The notes under the pieces were generated by a model, which had not been told where the DNA came from, did not search any database, and saw nothing but the letters and a program-made list of their open reading frames with translations. Below are positions 49,611-57,670 of a stretch of 64,000 bases of DNA, one piece after another. The translations under genes and the position numbers were made by a program. Origin of the DNA: Kitasatospora mediocidica KCTC 9733 (lineage in GTDB: Bacteria > Actinomycetota > Actinomycetes > Streptomycetales > Streptomycetaceae). Every line of letters starts with the position of its first letter. The stretch's first letter is position 1. The stretch covers positions 434,001 to 498,000 of the forward strand of contig NZ_JQLN01000004.1 of NCBI RefSeq assembly GCF_000744225.1, in the 5' to 3' direction.

Positions 49611-50320
49611 TGACCCGTCCTTCCGGTGGCGAGCGGTACCGCCGGGCCCGACAGGGCGCAGGCGGGCGGCGGAGGTTGGAGATCCGGCGAGGCGGCCTGC
49701 GCCGCGGCCAGCAGCTCCCGCACGGTCGCCTCCCAGGAGGGCAGCGCCCGGCGTGAGCGGTAGGCGAGCAGGGCGTCCATGGTCTCGCGGGGCAGCCGCA
49801 GCCAGCCGCAGCCGGGGAAGTGCTGGTCGACCATCTCGCGCCACACGGCGACCGGCATCCGGAAGGACGCCTCGCGGTCCCAGGGCACCGGCTCGACCTG
49901 ATAGCCGCCGGGCCCGGTGAACGCGGTGCCGGAGAAGAGCATCAGCAGCGGCACCTCGCCCTCCTCGAGCGCGTGGAAGTACCGCGTCGGGGCGAGGTCC
50001 AGGTCGTAGCTGCACGGCACCGGGAGGTCGACCTCGATCTCCCCGGTGAAGCCGGGCACCACCAGCGAGACCTGGGCGAACTGCACCGGCAGCAGCGTGC
50101 TGCCCCAACGCGCGCGGTCGCCGAACAGGTCCGCCAGGCCGTCGGCCTCGTCCGCGCGGTAGCCGCGGCGGGCGGGCTCGATCCGCAGCTGGCAGCGCAG
50201 CGCGATCGCGTGCACCCGGGTGTCCGGGGAGGCGGTGATCCGCAGCCGGAACACCAGGGTGGGGCCGGCCGCGTAGCGGTCGGCGCGCACCCCGGTGCAG
50301 GAGAAGGCGAATTCGGTCAC
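49607..50320 (-). CDS. DUF6084-like hydrogenase-associated protein
   Basis: A 237-residue soluble protein with a predominantly beta N-terminal half: FAFSCTGVRADRYAAGPTLV, IALRCQLRIEPARRGY, LFGDRARWGSTL and VDLPVPCSYDLDLAPTRYFH. This pattern matches, as remembered, the family called DUF6084 that accompanies actinobacterial hydrogenases; function unknown. No metal motif is obvious apart from scattered Cys. It is linked by GTGA overlaps to the genes on both sides. The GTG start leads directly into the first beta strand. Confidence 0.82.
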   Translation of the reverse strand: MTEFAFSCTGVRADRYAAGPTLVFRLRITASPDTRVHAIALRCQLRIEPARRGYRADEADGLADLFGDRARWGSTLLPVQFAQVSLVVPGFTGEIEVDLPVPCSYDLDLAPTRYFHALEEGEVPLLMLFSGTAFTGPGGYQVEPVPWDREASFRMPVAVWREMVDQHFPGCGWLRLPRETMDALLAYRSRRALPSWEATVRELLAAAQAASPDLQPPPPACALSGPAVPLATGRTGQ

Positions 50321-50985
50321 GGCGCCGCGCCCTCCTTCGGCACCCGGGCCCGGCTGGTGACCTGCGCGAAGAAGGCCGCCAGGTCGGCCCTGGCCTCCGC
50401 GCCGCCGTCGAACCCCTGCCAGTGCAGCCGCATCCGCCCGACCAGCTCGTAGCAGACGTCGATCGGCACCAGGAAGCACGCGTAGCGGCCCTCGCTGCGG
50501 TGCACCAGCAGCGCCTCGACGTCGGGTTCGAGCAGCGCGGCGAGCCGGGTCTGGCCCAGCACGGTCTGCCAGGTGGCCGGGTCCAGCTCGCTCTCGGTGG
50601 CGCCGGCCGGGCTCGGGTAGAGCGCGACCAGCCGGTCCAACTCGGCGTTGCGGAAGAAGAAGGCGACGCTCACCGGGATCTGCAGCAGCTCCCAGGCACC
50701 GTCGTCCAGGCTGTGGCCGGGGTCGGTGAAGTACCGGTCCGGCACGGTCCGGAACCGGCCGCCGGCCGCCCCCGGACGGTCGAAGAGCATCGCGCACGCG
50801 GTGCAGGCACAGGCCAGCGAGCGCTTCTCGGTGTCCACCAGGTGCCGGTGCCCTGCCTCGGCCACCACCACCCCGCACAACTCGCAGCGCTCCTGGCGTG
50901 GTTGCGGGGAGCGGACGAAGCGGCGCAGGCCGCCGGGAGCGGGCGAGGGCCCGGTCCGCGGCGGCCACGCCTGAGCGGTGCTCAC
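50317..50985 (-). CDS. DUF5947-like protein with Cys-rich metal site
   Basis: A 222-residue soluble protein. Its N-terminal third has a potential metal-binding cluster: Cys34-x2-Cys37 (CELCG), His46/His48 and Cys59-x-Cys61-x2-Cys64 (CACTAC). The remainder (VPDRYFTDPGHSLDDGAWEL, IPVSVAFFFRNAE, VEALLVHRSEGRYACFLVPI) resembles the actinobacterial family remembered as DUF5947. A zinc or iron-sulfur site acting in hydrogenase electron transfer or assembly is plausible but unproven. The GTG start overlaps the NifU-like stop and its own stop overlaps the next start. Confidence 0.82.
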   Translation of the reverse strand: MSTAQAWPPRTGPSPAPGGLRRFVRSPQPRQERCELCGVVVAEAGHRHLVDTEKRSLACACTACAMLFDRPGAAGGRFRTVPDRYFTDPGHSLDDGAWELLQIPVSVAFFFRNAELDRLVALYPSPAGATESELDPATWQTVLGQTRLAALLEPDVEALLVHRSEGRYACFLVPIDVCYELVGRMRLHWQGFDGGAEARADLAAFFAQVTSRARVPKEGAAP

Positions 50986-51563
50986 GAGGTCGTCACCGGG
51001 GCGGCGGCCCCCGCAGCGGTGCCCGGCGGACGGACGCCGATCTGCAGCAGCGCCGGCTCCTTGACCGCGGCCTCCAGCCGCACCGAGGTGACCTCGGGGG
51101 CGAAGCAGGCCATCGCCTCGCGGACCGCCTGTTCCGTCTCGTCACCGGTGGCGGAGCAGCCGCAGCCGCCACCGGCGGCCCGCACGTGGAGCGTGCCGGT
51201 GGCCTCGTCGAAGCGCACCAGCTCCACGGGCTTGTTGCGCAGCCCGGCCAGCGCACGGCCGATCCGGGTGGCGACGTCCTCGGGGTGCAGCTCGTGCAGC
51301 ACCAGCAGGCTGGACACCAACTCGTCGCGCAGCAGCCGGTCCAGGGCGCGGGTGTGCTCGGTGCCGCGGTCCAGCACCTCGACGATCCGGCCGAGCCCGG
51401 CGCCGTAGAAGTCCATCAGCAGCCGGACCAGCTCCTCGGCCGCGGCGCAGACCTCGCGGTCGCCGGTGGCCGCCAGGCGCTCCAGCACCTCCTCGACCCG
51501 CCGGCCGGTCAGCTCGGCGTCGGCTGTCCGCGGCCGGACGGGGGTCTCCACCGTGGCGCTCAT
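50982..51563 (-). CDS. NifU-like protein
   Basis: A 193-residue protein: a helical N-terminal half (about 15-100) followed by a NifU C-terminal-type domain (about 95-175) with GGGCGCSATGDETEQAVREA and the family pattern PEVTSVRLE. The Cys pair (CGC) sits where NifU proteins have CxxC, so the Fe-S-binding site is altered. Likely role: Fe-S cluster delivery to the hydrogenase small subunit or partner proteins. The ATG overlaps the large-subunit stop (ATGA). Confidence 0.85.
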   Translation of the reverse strand: MSATVETPVRPRTADAELTGRRVEEVLERLAATGDREVCAAAEELVRLLMDFYGAGLGRIVEVLDRGTEHTRALDRLLRDELVSSLLVLHELHPEDVATRIGRALAGLRNKPVELVRFDEATGTLHVRAAGGGCGCSATGDETEQAVREAMACFAPEVTSVRLEAAVKEPALLQIGVRPPGTAAGAAAPVTTS

Positions 51564-53347
51564 CCGCCCATGCCGCTCAGGCCGGTGGGCACGTGCATCT
51601 TCTGCACGGTCTTGCCCTCGCCGAGGTACATGTGGACGCCGCAGGGCAGACAGGGGTCGAAGCTGCGGACGGCGCGCATGATGTCGATGCCCTTGAAGTT
51701 CTCGGGCGTGTTCTCCTCGAAGATCGGCGTGTTCTGCACGGCGTCCTCGTACGGGCCGGGCGTCCCGTAGGTGTCACGGGTGCTGGCGTTCCACGGGGTC
51801 GGCGGGTACGGGTGGTAGTTGGCGATCTTGCCGTCCCGGATCACCATGTGGTGCGACAGGACGCCGCGCACGGCCTCGGTGAAGCCGACCCCCAGCCCCT
51901 CCTCCGGCACCTCGAACTTCTCCCAGGTCTGGGTGCGCCCGGCGCGGACCTCGGCCAGGCCCTTCTCCGCGAAGTGCAGGGCGACGGCCGCCGCGTAGGC
52001 CTGGAAGTACGTGCGGGCGCGGTTGCGCTCCAGCGCGTTGCTCCACTTCGGGATCTTCCACTCGAAGCTGGTCTCGGGCTTGGTCATGGTGCGCGGCAGG
52101 TTGATCTGCACGCTGTGGCCGGTGGCCTTGACGTAGCCGATGTCGACCAGCCCGGACAGCGCGGTGGACCAGAGCCGGGCGATCGGGCCGCCGCCGGTGT
52201 CCAGCGCCAGGTAGTCCTTGCCGTCGAACCAGCGCGGCGACATCACCCAGCTGTACTTGTCGTCGAAGTTGCGCTTCTGCGGCGCCGGGATGGTGTGCTG
52301 GTTCCACGGGTGGCGCGGGTCGACCGGGTTGCCGAGCGGGTCGTGCGTGACGAACTGCTCCTTGCCCTGCCAGTCGTCGTAGTACGAGCTGCCGAGCAGG
52401 ATCCGGATGCCGAGGTTGATCTCGGTGAGGTCGTTGGTGACCAGCTTGCCGTCCACGACGACGCCCGGGGTGACGAACATCCGCCGTCCCCAGTCGGTCA
52501 TGTTGCGGTACGTGAAGTCGCAGTACTCGGGGTCGTTCAGAGCGCCCCAGCAGCCGAGCAGCACGCGCCGGCGGCCGACCTCCTCGTAGCCGGGCAGCGC
52601 CTCGTAGAAGAAGTCGAAGAGGTCGTCGTGCAGCGGGACGACGCGCTTCATGAACTCCACGTAGCGCATCAGCCGGCTGAGGTAGTCGGTGAAGAGCTGG
52701 ACCGAGGCGACCGTGCCGACGCCGCCCGGGTAGAGCGTGGAGGGGTGCACGTGGCGCCCCTCCATCAGGCAGAACATCTCCCGGGTGTAGCGGGAGACCT
52801 GGAGCGCCTCACGGTAGAACTCGCCCTCGATCGGGTTGAGCGAGCGCATGATGTCGGCGATCGTCTTGTAGCCGTGCTCCCCGGCGTGCGGAGCGGCCGT
52901 ACGCTCGGCCAGCTCCAGCACGCCGGGGTTGGTCTCCTTGACCATCCGTTCGCAGTAGTCGACCCCGACCAGGTTCTCCTGGAAGATGTTGTGGTCGAAC
53001 ATGTACTCCGCGGCCTCGCCGAGGTTGATGATCCACTCGCCCAGGTGCGGCGGCTTCACCCCGTAGGCCATGTTCTGCGCGTACACCGAGCACGTGGCGT
53101 GGTTGTCACCGCAGATGCCACAGATCCGGCTGGTGATGAAGTGCGCGTCCCGGGGGTCCTTGCCCCGCATGAAGACGCTGTAGCCGCGGAAGACCGAGGA
53201 GGTGCTGTAGCACTCCGCGACCTTCTTCTGCTTGAAGTCGATCTTCGTGTGGATGCCGAGACTGCCCACGATCCGGGTGATCGGATCCCAGGACATCTCC
53301 ACCAGGCCGCTGCCGTCGCCGGTCGCCTTCGTGCTCGGTGTTGCCAT
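51560..53347 (-). CDS. hhyL: [NiFe]-hydrogenase large subunit, group 1h/5 type
   Basis: The 595-residue catalytic subunit carries the two NiFe-binding motifs RICGICGDNH (Cys76, Cys79) and DPCLPCGVH (Cys566, Cys569), followed by a 23-residue C-terminal tail (MYLGEGKTVQKMHVPTGLSG...) for removal by the maturation protease. Length, the Asn/His of GDNH and the accessory gene set match the oxygen-insensitive high-affinity hydrogenases of actinobacteria (Hhy/Huc) that oxidise trace H2. The ATG at 53347 (MATPSTK) is preferred; a TTG eight codons upstream is possible, and the AAGAAGG stretch between them is poorly spaced for either. It lies 64 bases after the small subunit gene. Confidence 0.97.
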   Translation of the reverse strand: MATPSTKATGDGSGLVEMSWDPITRIVGSLGIHTKIDFKQKKVAECYSTSSVFRGYSVFMRGKDPRDAHFITSRICGICGDNHATCSVYAQNMAYGVKPPHLGEWIINLGEAAEYMFDHNIFQENLVGVDYCERMVKETNPGVLELAERTAAPHAGEHGYKTIADIMRSLNPIEGEFYREALQVSRYTREMFCLMEGRHVHPSTLYPGGVGTVASVQLFTDYLSRLMRYVEFMKRVVPLHDDLFDFFYEALPGYEEVGRRRVLLGCWGALNDPEYCDFTYRNMTDWGRRMFVTPGVVVDGKLVTNDLTEINLGIRILLGSSYYDDWQGKEQFVTHDPLGNPVDPRHPWNQHTIPAPQKRNFDDKYSWVMSPRWFDGKDYLALDTGGGPIARLWSTALSGLVDIGYVKATGHSVQINLPRTMTKPETSFEWKIPKWSNALERNRARTYFQAYAAAVALHFAEKGLAEVRAGRTQTWEKFEVPEEGLGVGFTEAVRGVLSHHMVIRDGKIANYHPYPPTPWNASTRDTYGTPGPYEDAVQNTPIFEENTPENFKGIDIMRAVRSFDPCLPCGVHMYLGEGKTVQKMHVPTGLSGMGG

Positions 53348-53411
53348 CGTGTGTGCCGTGCCCTTCTTCAAACGGGGAGCGCTGCTGGACGGTTGGGGTT
53401 CTGATGCGGAA

Positions 53412-54494
53412 TCACCAGGGGGGCTTGTAGCCGGTGGTGAGCTTCTCCCCGGGCGCGCGCCACTTGGGCTCCTTGTCCACGGTGGCGGCGGTGACCGCGC
53501 GCAGCCTGCGGATGACCGCGCCGTAGGCGGCGCTGGCGGTGCTGGAGACCTTGCCGCCGGGCGGCTCGTCCATGAACGGCATGAACTTGTCGGGGAAGCC
53601 GGGCATCGTGCAGGCGATGCAGATGCCGCCGACGTTGGGGCAGCCGCCGATGCCGTTGATCCAGCCGCGCTTGGGCACGTTGCACTTCACCACCGGGCCC
53701 CAGCAGCCGAGCTTCACCAGGCACTTGGGCGAGTCGTAGGTGGTCGCGAACTCGCCCTGCTCGTAGTAGCCGGCCCGGTCGCAGCCCTCGTGCACGGTGG
53801 CGCCGAACAGCCAGGTGGGACGCAGGTGTTCGTCCAGCGGGATCATCGGGGCGGCGCCGGTGGCCTGGTGGAGCAGGTAGACCAGCGTCTCGGAGAAGTT
53901 GTCGGGCTGGATCGGGCAGCCGGGCACGCAGACGATCGGGATGCCGGCCTTGGACTTCCAGTCCCAGCCCAGGTAGTCGGGCACGCCCATCGCACCGGTG
54001 GGGTTGCCGGCCATCGCGTGGATGCCGCCGTAGGTGGCGCAGGTGCCGATCGCGACCACGGCCAACGCCTTGGGCGCGAGCCGGTCGATCCACTCGCTGG
54101 TGGTGATCGGCTGGCCGGTCTCGGGGTTGTCGCCGAAGCCGCACCAGTAACCCTCGGCCTTGATCGCCTCGTTGGGGATGGACCCCTCGATGACCAGGAC
54201 GAACGGGTCGATCTCGCCGCGCTCCCCCTTGAAGAACCACTCGATGAAGTTGTCCGCCCCCTGGACCGGACCGCACTCGAAGTCGATCAGCGGCCAGTGG
54301 ATGGCGATCTTGGGCAGACCAGGGAGCACGCTGAGTGCGATCTCCTCGATGCTGGGCTGGGTGGCGGCGGTCAGCGACACGGAGTCGCCGTCGCAGCTCA
54401 GCCCGGCATTGATCCAGAGGATGTGGATCGGGGACTCGTCGGTGCCCGGTCCCGATGCGGCCGCATCGGCCGTGGTCGGCGTTGGAGCGTTCAT
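53412..54494 (-). CDS. hhyS: [NiFe]-hydrogenase small subunit, group 1h/5 type
   Basis: The 360-residue electron-transfer subunit binds three Fe-S clusters. The proximal-cluster motif reads LSCDGDS (Cys34, Asp37) instead of CxGC; in the characterised actinobacterial-type hydrogenase of Ralstonia an Asp takes the place of one Cys at this cluster. Other Cys motifs are GTCATYGG, VPGCPIQP, HEGCDRAG, CLVKLGCWGP and GGCPNVGGICIACT. There is no Tat signal or C-terminal anchor, as expected for group 1h. The ATG is preceded by GGAGG. First gene of the operon. Confidence 0.97.
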   Translation of the reverse strand: MNAPTPTTADAAASGPGTDESPIHILWINAGLSCDGDSVSLTAATQPSIEEIALSVLPGLPKIAIHWPLIDFECGPVQGADNFIEWFFKGERGEIDPFVLVIEGSIPNEAIKAEGYWCGFGDNPETGQPITTSEWIDRLAPKALAVVAIGTCATYGGIHAMAGNPTGAMGVPDYLGWDWKSKAGIPIVCVPGCPIQPDNFSETLVYLLHQATGAAPMIPLDEHLRPTWLFGATVHEGCDRAGYYEQGEFATTYDSPKCLVKLGCWGPVVKCNVPKRGWINGIGGCPNVGGICIACTMPGFPDKFMPFMDEPPGGKVSSTASAAYGAVIRRLRAVTAATVDKEPKWRAPGEKLTTGYKPPW

Positions 54495-54883
54495 GGGGGC
54501 CTCCTCGGGGAGGTGTGGGACGAAATACCCTCAGGTCAGTTCTCAGCGTGCTCGGAACCGGAGCCCGGTGTGACGTCGGGCGCGGCCAATCCGGTGACGC
54601 TCCCTGGTGCGGCAGGGCCAGAGCCGATGCTCACGCACATCCGGGGCCGCTCCGCGTGCGGCCAGCCGCCGTGTCACTCGAAAGCGGAACCCGGGCCAGG
54701 CCCAGTTGGCGCAGCGCAGCACCGCGGATATTCGGCGGTGGGCCCGGGGGCCGCTCTGTTACGGTCGGCGGGCCGGCCGCGGGACTCCGGTGCGACTTCC
54801 GGAACCTGCCTCTAACGCAATGATTCGCAGTTCGCGCCCCCATTCCCCGGCCGGCATCCGACCACGACCCGGGGGATCGTCCG
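54495..54883. promoter_or_regulatory. Divergent upstream region of hydrogenase and VWA/TROVE-like operons
   Basis: A 389-base gene-free stretch between two divergent starts, so it must hold two promoters. Leftward, GGAGG precedes the hhyS ATG and a GGGTAT hexamer (54525-54530 on the minus strand) lies 30 bases upstream of it. GGGTAT is the -10 type used by stress sigma factors of the SigB/SigF group, but no convincing -35 was found. Rightward, a GGGGGATC stretch precedes the VWA gene. No riboswitch, tRNA-like RNA or clear operator was recognised. Confidence 0.5.
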
Positions 54884-56308
54884 ATGGACTCGTACGGCGA
54901 CCTGATCGCCGCCGACGACGTGCTGCTCTTCGTCAACGCGGCGATCACCTCCACCGGGCAGCGCGAGTTCCACAGCGAGGAGGGCGCGCAGCGGCTCTCG
55001 CTGGACTTCCTGCACGAGTACATGATCGGCAACTACCGCGACCTGTACGCCGCCGTCCTCGCGCTCGACATCAACGACCACAACGCGGTGCTGATCGTCC
55101 GGCGGCTGCTGGAGAGCGCCCGCGAGGCGACCGACGAGCAGCGTCGTACGGAGGGCCGGCTGATCGCCCGTCGGCTGGCGCTGCTCCCGCCGCAGCGGGT
55201 GTACGGGCTGTTCCGCGAGCTGCGCCGGGCCAAGGTCAACAACCGGCGCACCCGGGCCGTCATGCGCGACTGGATCGCCGCCCGTCCGGACCCGGCGTTC
55301 GACGCGGTGAAGTACCGCGGCGGGGTCAAGCTCGCCCTGCGGCACGCCCATCTGGCGCCCGCCGTCGAGGAGTTGGGCCCGTTCGTGTTCGCGCCCAGCT
55401 CCCGCAAGCGGTTCACCACGCCCATCCTGGAGAGCTGGCGCCGGGCGCACTACGAGCAGGCTGCCCTCTACGAGCTGCCGTACACCGTGGCCGAGGGCTT
55501 CGCCGCCAAGCACCGGATCCCGCGCGCGGTCTTCCTGGAGCGGATCGCCCCGCGGATGACCCGTCTGGAGCAGCTGCGGTTGCAGGAGTCCGGACGCGAG
55601 CACAAGGCCGGCGCGGTGCGCGCCGATCTAACCCGGATGCCGCTCACCCGCCTCGCCTCGTATGTGCTCGGGCTGCCGGTCGCGGACCGGCTGGCCCGGC
55701 GCGCCGAGCTGACGGACGCACTGCGGGCCGCCGCGCGCCGGGTGGCGGGCGTGCACCGGGGCAGCTGGGGCCGGGTGGCCGCAGTACTGGACGACAGCTT
55801 CTCCACGGTCGGGTCGGGGCAGAAGCGGCGCCGCCCGCTCGCCGCCGCACTCGCCGCCCACTACCTGCTGGAGGCGCTGGCCGGGCACTACACCGCGTTC
55901 TGGACCTCCGGCCACACGGACGCACTGCTCAGCCGTCCGCAGGGGCCGACGCCGCTGGGCCACCGGATCCTGGACGCGCTGGACACCGCGCCCGCCCGCC
56001 TGGTGATCGTCTCGGACGGCTGGGACAACGCGCCGCCCGGGCTGGCCGGCGAGGTACTGCGCATCTGGCGCACCCGGCTCGACCCCGGGCGCCGCACCAG
56101 CGTCGTCCACCTCAACCCGGTGTACGACGCGGAGGACTTCGACGTTCGCCGGCTCGCCCCGACCGTCCCCACCGCCGGACTGCGCGACGCCGAGGACCTG
56201 CCGGCCCTGGTCGAACTCGCCCAGTTCGCCGAAGGCCGCACCGGGAAAGCCGAGTTGACGGCCTATCTGGACGCCCGTACCGCCCACTTCCTGAAGGAGG
56301 AGCGATGA
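54884..56308 (+). CDS. VWA-domain protein with TROVE-like helical region
   Basis: A 474-residue protein with two parts. Residues 1-250 are helical repeats (LDFLHEYMIGNYRDLYAAVL, RRLLESAREATDEQRR, RVYGLFRELRRAKVNNRRTR) that resemble the TROVE ring of Ro60/Rsr RNA-binding proteins. Residues 295-470 form a von Willebrand A fold with the metal site VLDDSFST (Asp303, Ser305, Ser307) and VIVSDGWDN. Ro-type proteins bind structured or misfolded RNAs and Y RNAs and take part in RNA turnover or repair. The assignment rests on architecture, so a different VWA family is possible. The stop overlaps the start of the next gene (ATGA), pointing to a two-component unit. No Y-RNA-like gene was found alongside. 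Confidence 0.7.
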   Translation: MDSYGDLIAADDVLLFVNAAITSTGQREFHSEEGAQRLSLDFLHEYMIGNYRDLYAAVLALDINDHNAVLIVRRLLESAREATDEQRRTEGRLIARRLALLPPQRVYGLFRELRRAKVNNRRTRAVMRDWIAARPDPAFDAVKYRGGVKLALRHAHLAPAVEELGPFVFAPSSRKRFTTPILESWRRAHYEQAALYELPYTVAEGFAAKHRIPRAVFLERIAPRMTRLEQLRLQESGREHKAGAVRADLTRMPLTRLASYVLGLPVADRLARRAELTDALRAAARRVAGVHRGSWGRVAAVLDDSFSTVGSGQKRRRPLAAALAAHYLLEALAGHYTAFWTSGHTDALLSRPQGPTPLGHRILDALDTAPARLVIVSDGWDNAPPGLAGEVLRIWRTRLDPGRRTSVVHLNPVYDAEDFDVRRLAPTVPTAGLRDAEDLPALVELAQFAEGRTGKAELTAYLDARTAHFLKEER

Positions 56309-57462
56309 CCGTGCTGGACCTGACCGGCCTCACCACCCGCCCCTCGCAGGTCTGGGGCGGGGTGCGGCTGGTGCCGCTGGTGCGCGAGGAGCCGCTGACC
56401 GACCTGCGGCTGCACGAGGAGATCTACAGCGACGGGCCCGGCCTGGTCGAGCTGGGTCCGCGCGACCACTACCTCTCGTACATCCCGCACGGGTTCGTCG
56501 CGGCCTGGACCGGCGACGGCTCGCCGGCCGCCGCGTACGGCACCCGGCTGGACGGTCCCGGCGGCGGGCCGCCGCCGGCCATGCCGCTGCGCTTCCACCG
56601 CCGAATGGTCCGCCGGCAGGCCAAGGACCGGCTGCGCTTCCTGCCGCTGCACCTCGCACTGGAGGGCTACCTGGCACTGCACTTCGGCGGGCCCGTGATC
56701 GCCTGGCAGGAGTGGTCGGACCGGGCGCTGCGAGGCGGCCTCTCCCCGCGCGTCGAGGAGGCGTACGTGGGCGCGCAGGTGCGCGGGCTGGGCGACGCGC
56801 TGCGGGTCTTCGAGATCCACCCGAACCAGTGCGGACTGCTGGTCTACACCGGCGACGCGCTGGCGAGCGCCTTCGCCGTCCCGCACCCCGACGACTACCG
56901 GGCGCTGCACCCCAGCCTGGTCAGTGACCTCTACGGCGAGTTGGTGCACCACTACGCGCTGCTGGCGGCGCCGCTGCCCGACTTCCGGACCGCGATCGAC
57001 GGCGCGGGCATCCGTTCGCTGGCCGACCTGCGGGCGGCGGCGCGGCGCCAGGAGCGCGACTGGGCGCTCTTCCACGACACCACGATGGCCGGCGGCCTGC
57101 TCGACGTCCCGCACACCGCGCAGAGCGTCTACCGGCTGGGCCGCTTCACGCTCTCCCGGTTCCTGCCGCCCTTCGCGCCGAAGCACGAGAACCACATCGG
57201 CGAGACGATCACCGACGAGAACGGCCGGATCGCGTACCTGAAGACCTTCCGGCTCTCGGAGAACCAGGTCCGGCGCGGCCACCTGCTGAGCCGGCTGGCC
57301 GAGCGGCAGTGGAACCTCGCCGACACGGCGGCCGAACTGGGGGTCACCGAGGCGCAGCTGGGGATGCGGCTGGAGTCGGCCGGCTTCGGCCACCTGCTGC
57401 GCCGGGACGTGCTGGACCTGTACCGCAAGGTGGCCGTGGGAACGCTGGGACGCAAGCGCTGA
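56305..57462 (+). CDS. Unknown (ARPP-like) protein with C-terminal FIS-type HTH
   Basis: A 385-residue soluble protein. The first 300 residues have no family recognised with certainty; they start VWGGVRLVPLVREEPLTDLR and contain RDHYLSYIPHGFVAAW, GLGDALRVFEIHPNQCGLLV and PPFAPKHENHIGETITDENG. They recall the ARPP domains reported with ADP-ribose/RNA-repair gene sets. The last 60 residues (LAERQWNLADTAAELGVTEA...RLESAGFGHLL) look like a FIS/NtrC-type helix-turn-helix, but there is no AAA+ or sigma-54 interaction module. The ATG overlaps the stop of the VWA gene and follows AAGGAGGAGCG, so the two proteins should be made in ratio and act together. Regulation of an RNA-handling response is a guess. 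Confidence 0.7.
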   Translation: MTVLDLTGLTTRPSQVWGGVRLVPLVREEPLTDLRLHEEIYSDGPGLVELGPRDHYLSYIPHGFVAAWTGDGSPAAAYGTRLDGPGGGPPPAMPLRFHRRMVRRQAKDRLRFLPLHLALEGYLALHFGGPVIAWQEWSDRALRGGLSPRVEEAYVGAQVRGLGDALRVFEIHPNQCGLLVYTGDALASAFAVPHPDDYRALHPSLVSDLYGELVHHYALLAAPLPDFRTAIDGAGIRSLADLRAAARRQERDWALFHDTTMAGGLLDVPHTAQSVYRLGRFTLSRFLPPFAPKHENHIGETITDENGRIAYLKTFRLSENQVRRGHLLSRLAERQWNLADTAAELGVTEAQLGMRLESAGFGHLLRRDVLDLYRKVAVGTLGRKR

Positions 57463-57670
57463 GCTGCGACGTCGCCGGGTCGGCCGGGTCGACGGGAGCC
57501 CGTCAAGATCCCGTCAAGAAAGCCGATTGGATCATGCTCAGGGGCGCCGGAGCGCTTGAAACGCGTTAAGAAGATAACCGTCAAAAAGGCGACGGCCCCT
57601 CACGCCGTCAGCAGTACCCCGGACAACGCAGTGTCGCGCCGCCAGGTACTCACGGTCGAAAGGATGGCGC
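57463..57670 (+). promoter_or_regulatory. Leader region of the APC permease gene
   Basis: A 208-base spacer with a perfect 10-base direct repeat (CCCGTCAAGA at 57499-57508 and 57510-57519), a small hairpin (gacggc/gccgtc, 57591-57609) and an AT-richer stretch TTGAAACGCGTTAAGAAGAT around 57555-57575. These may be promoter or operator parts. A c-di-AMP (ydaO) riboswitch, known before some KimA-type transporters, was looked for and its conserved core was not found. AAAGGA precedes the permease ATG. Confidence 0.45.

Noticed and set aside
54495..54883. A Y RNA or tRNA-like gene near the TROVE-like protein
   Set aside because: No cloverleaf or T-loop-like sequence was recognised; a covariance-model search would be needed to exclude it fully.
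57463..57670. A ydaO-type c-di-AMP riboswitch before the KimA-like permease
   Set aside because: The conserved GGGGAACC-type core and pseudoknot strands were not found.
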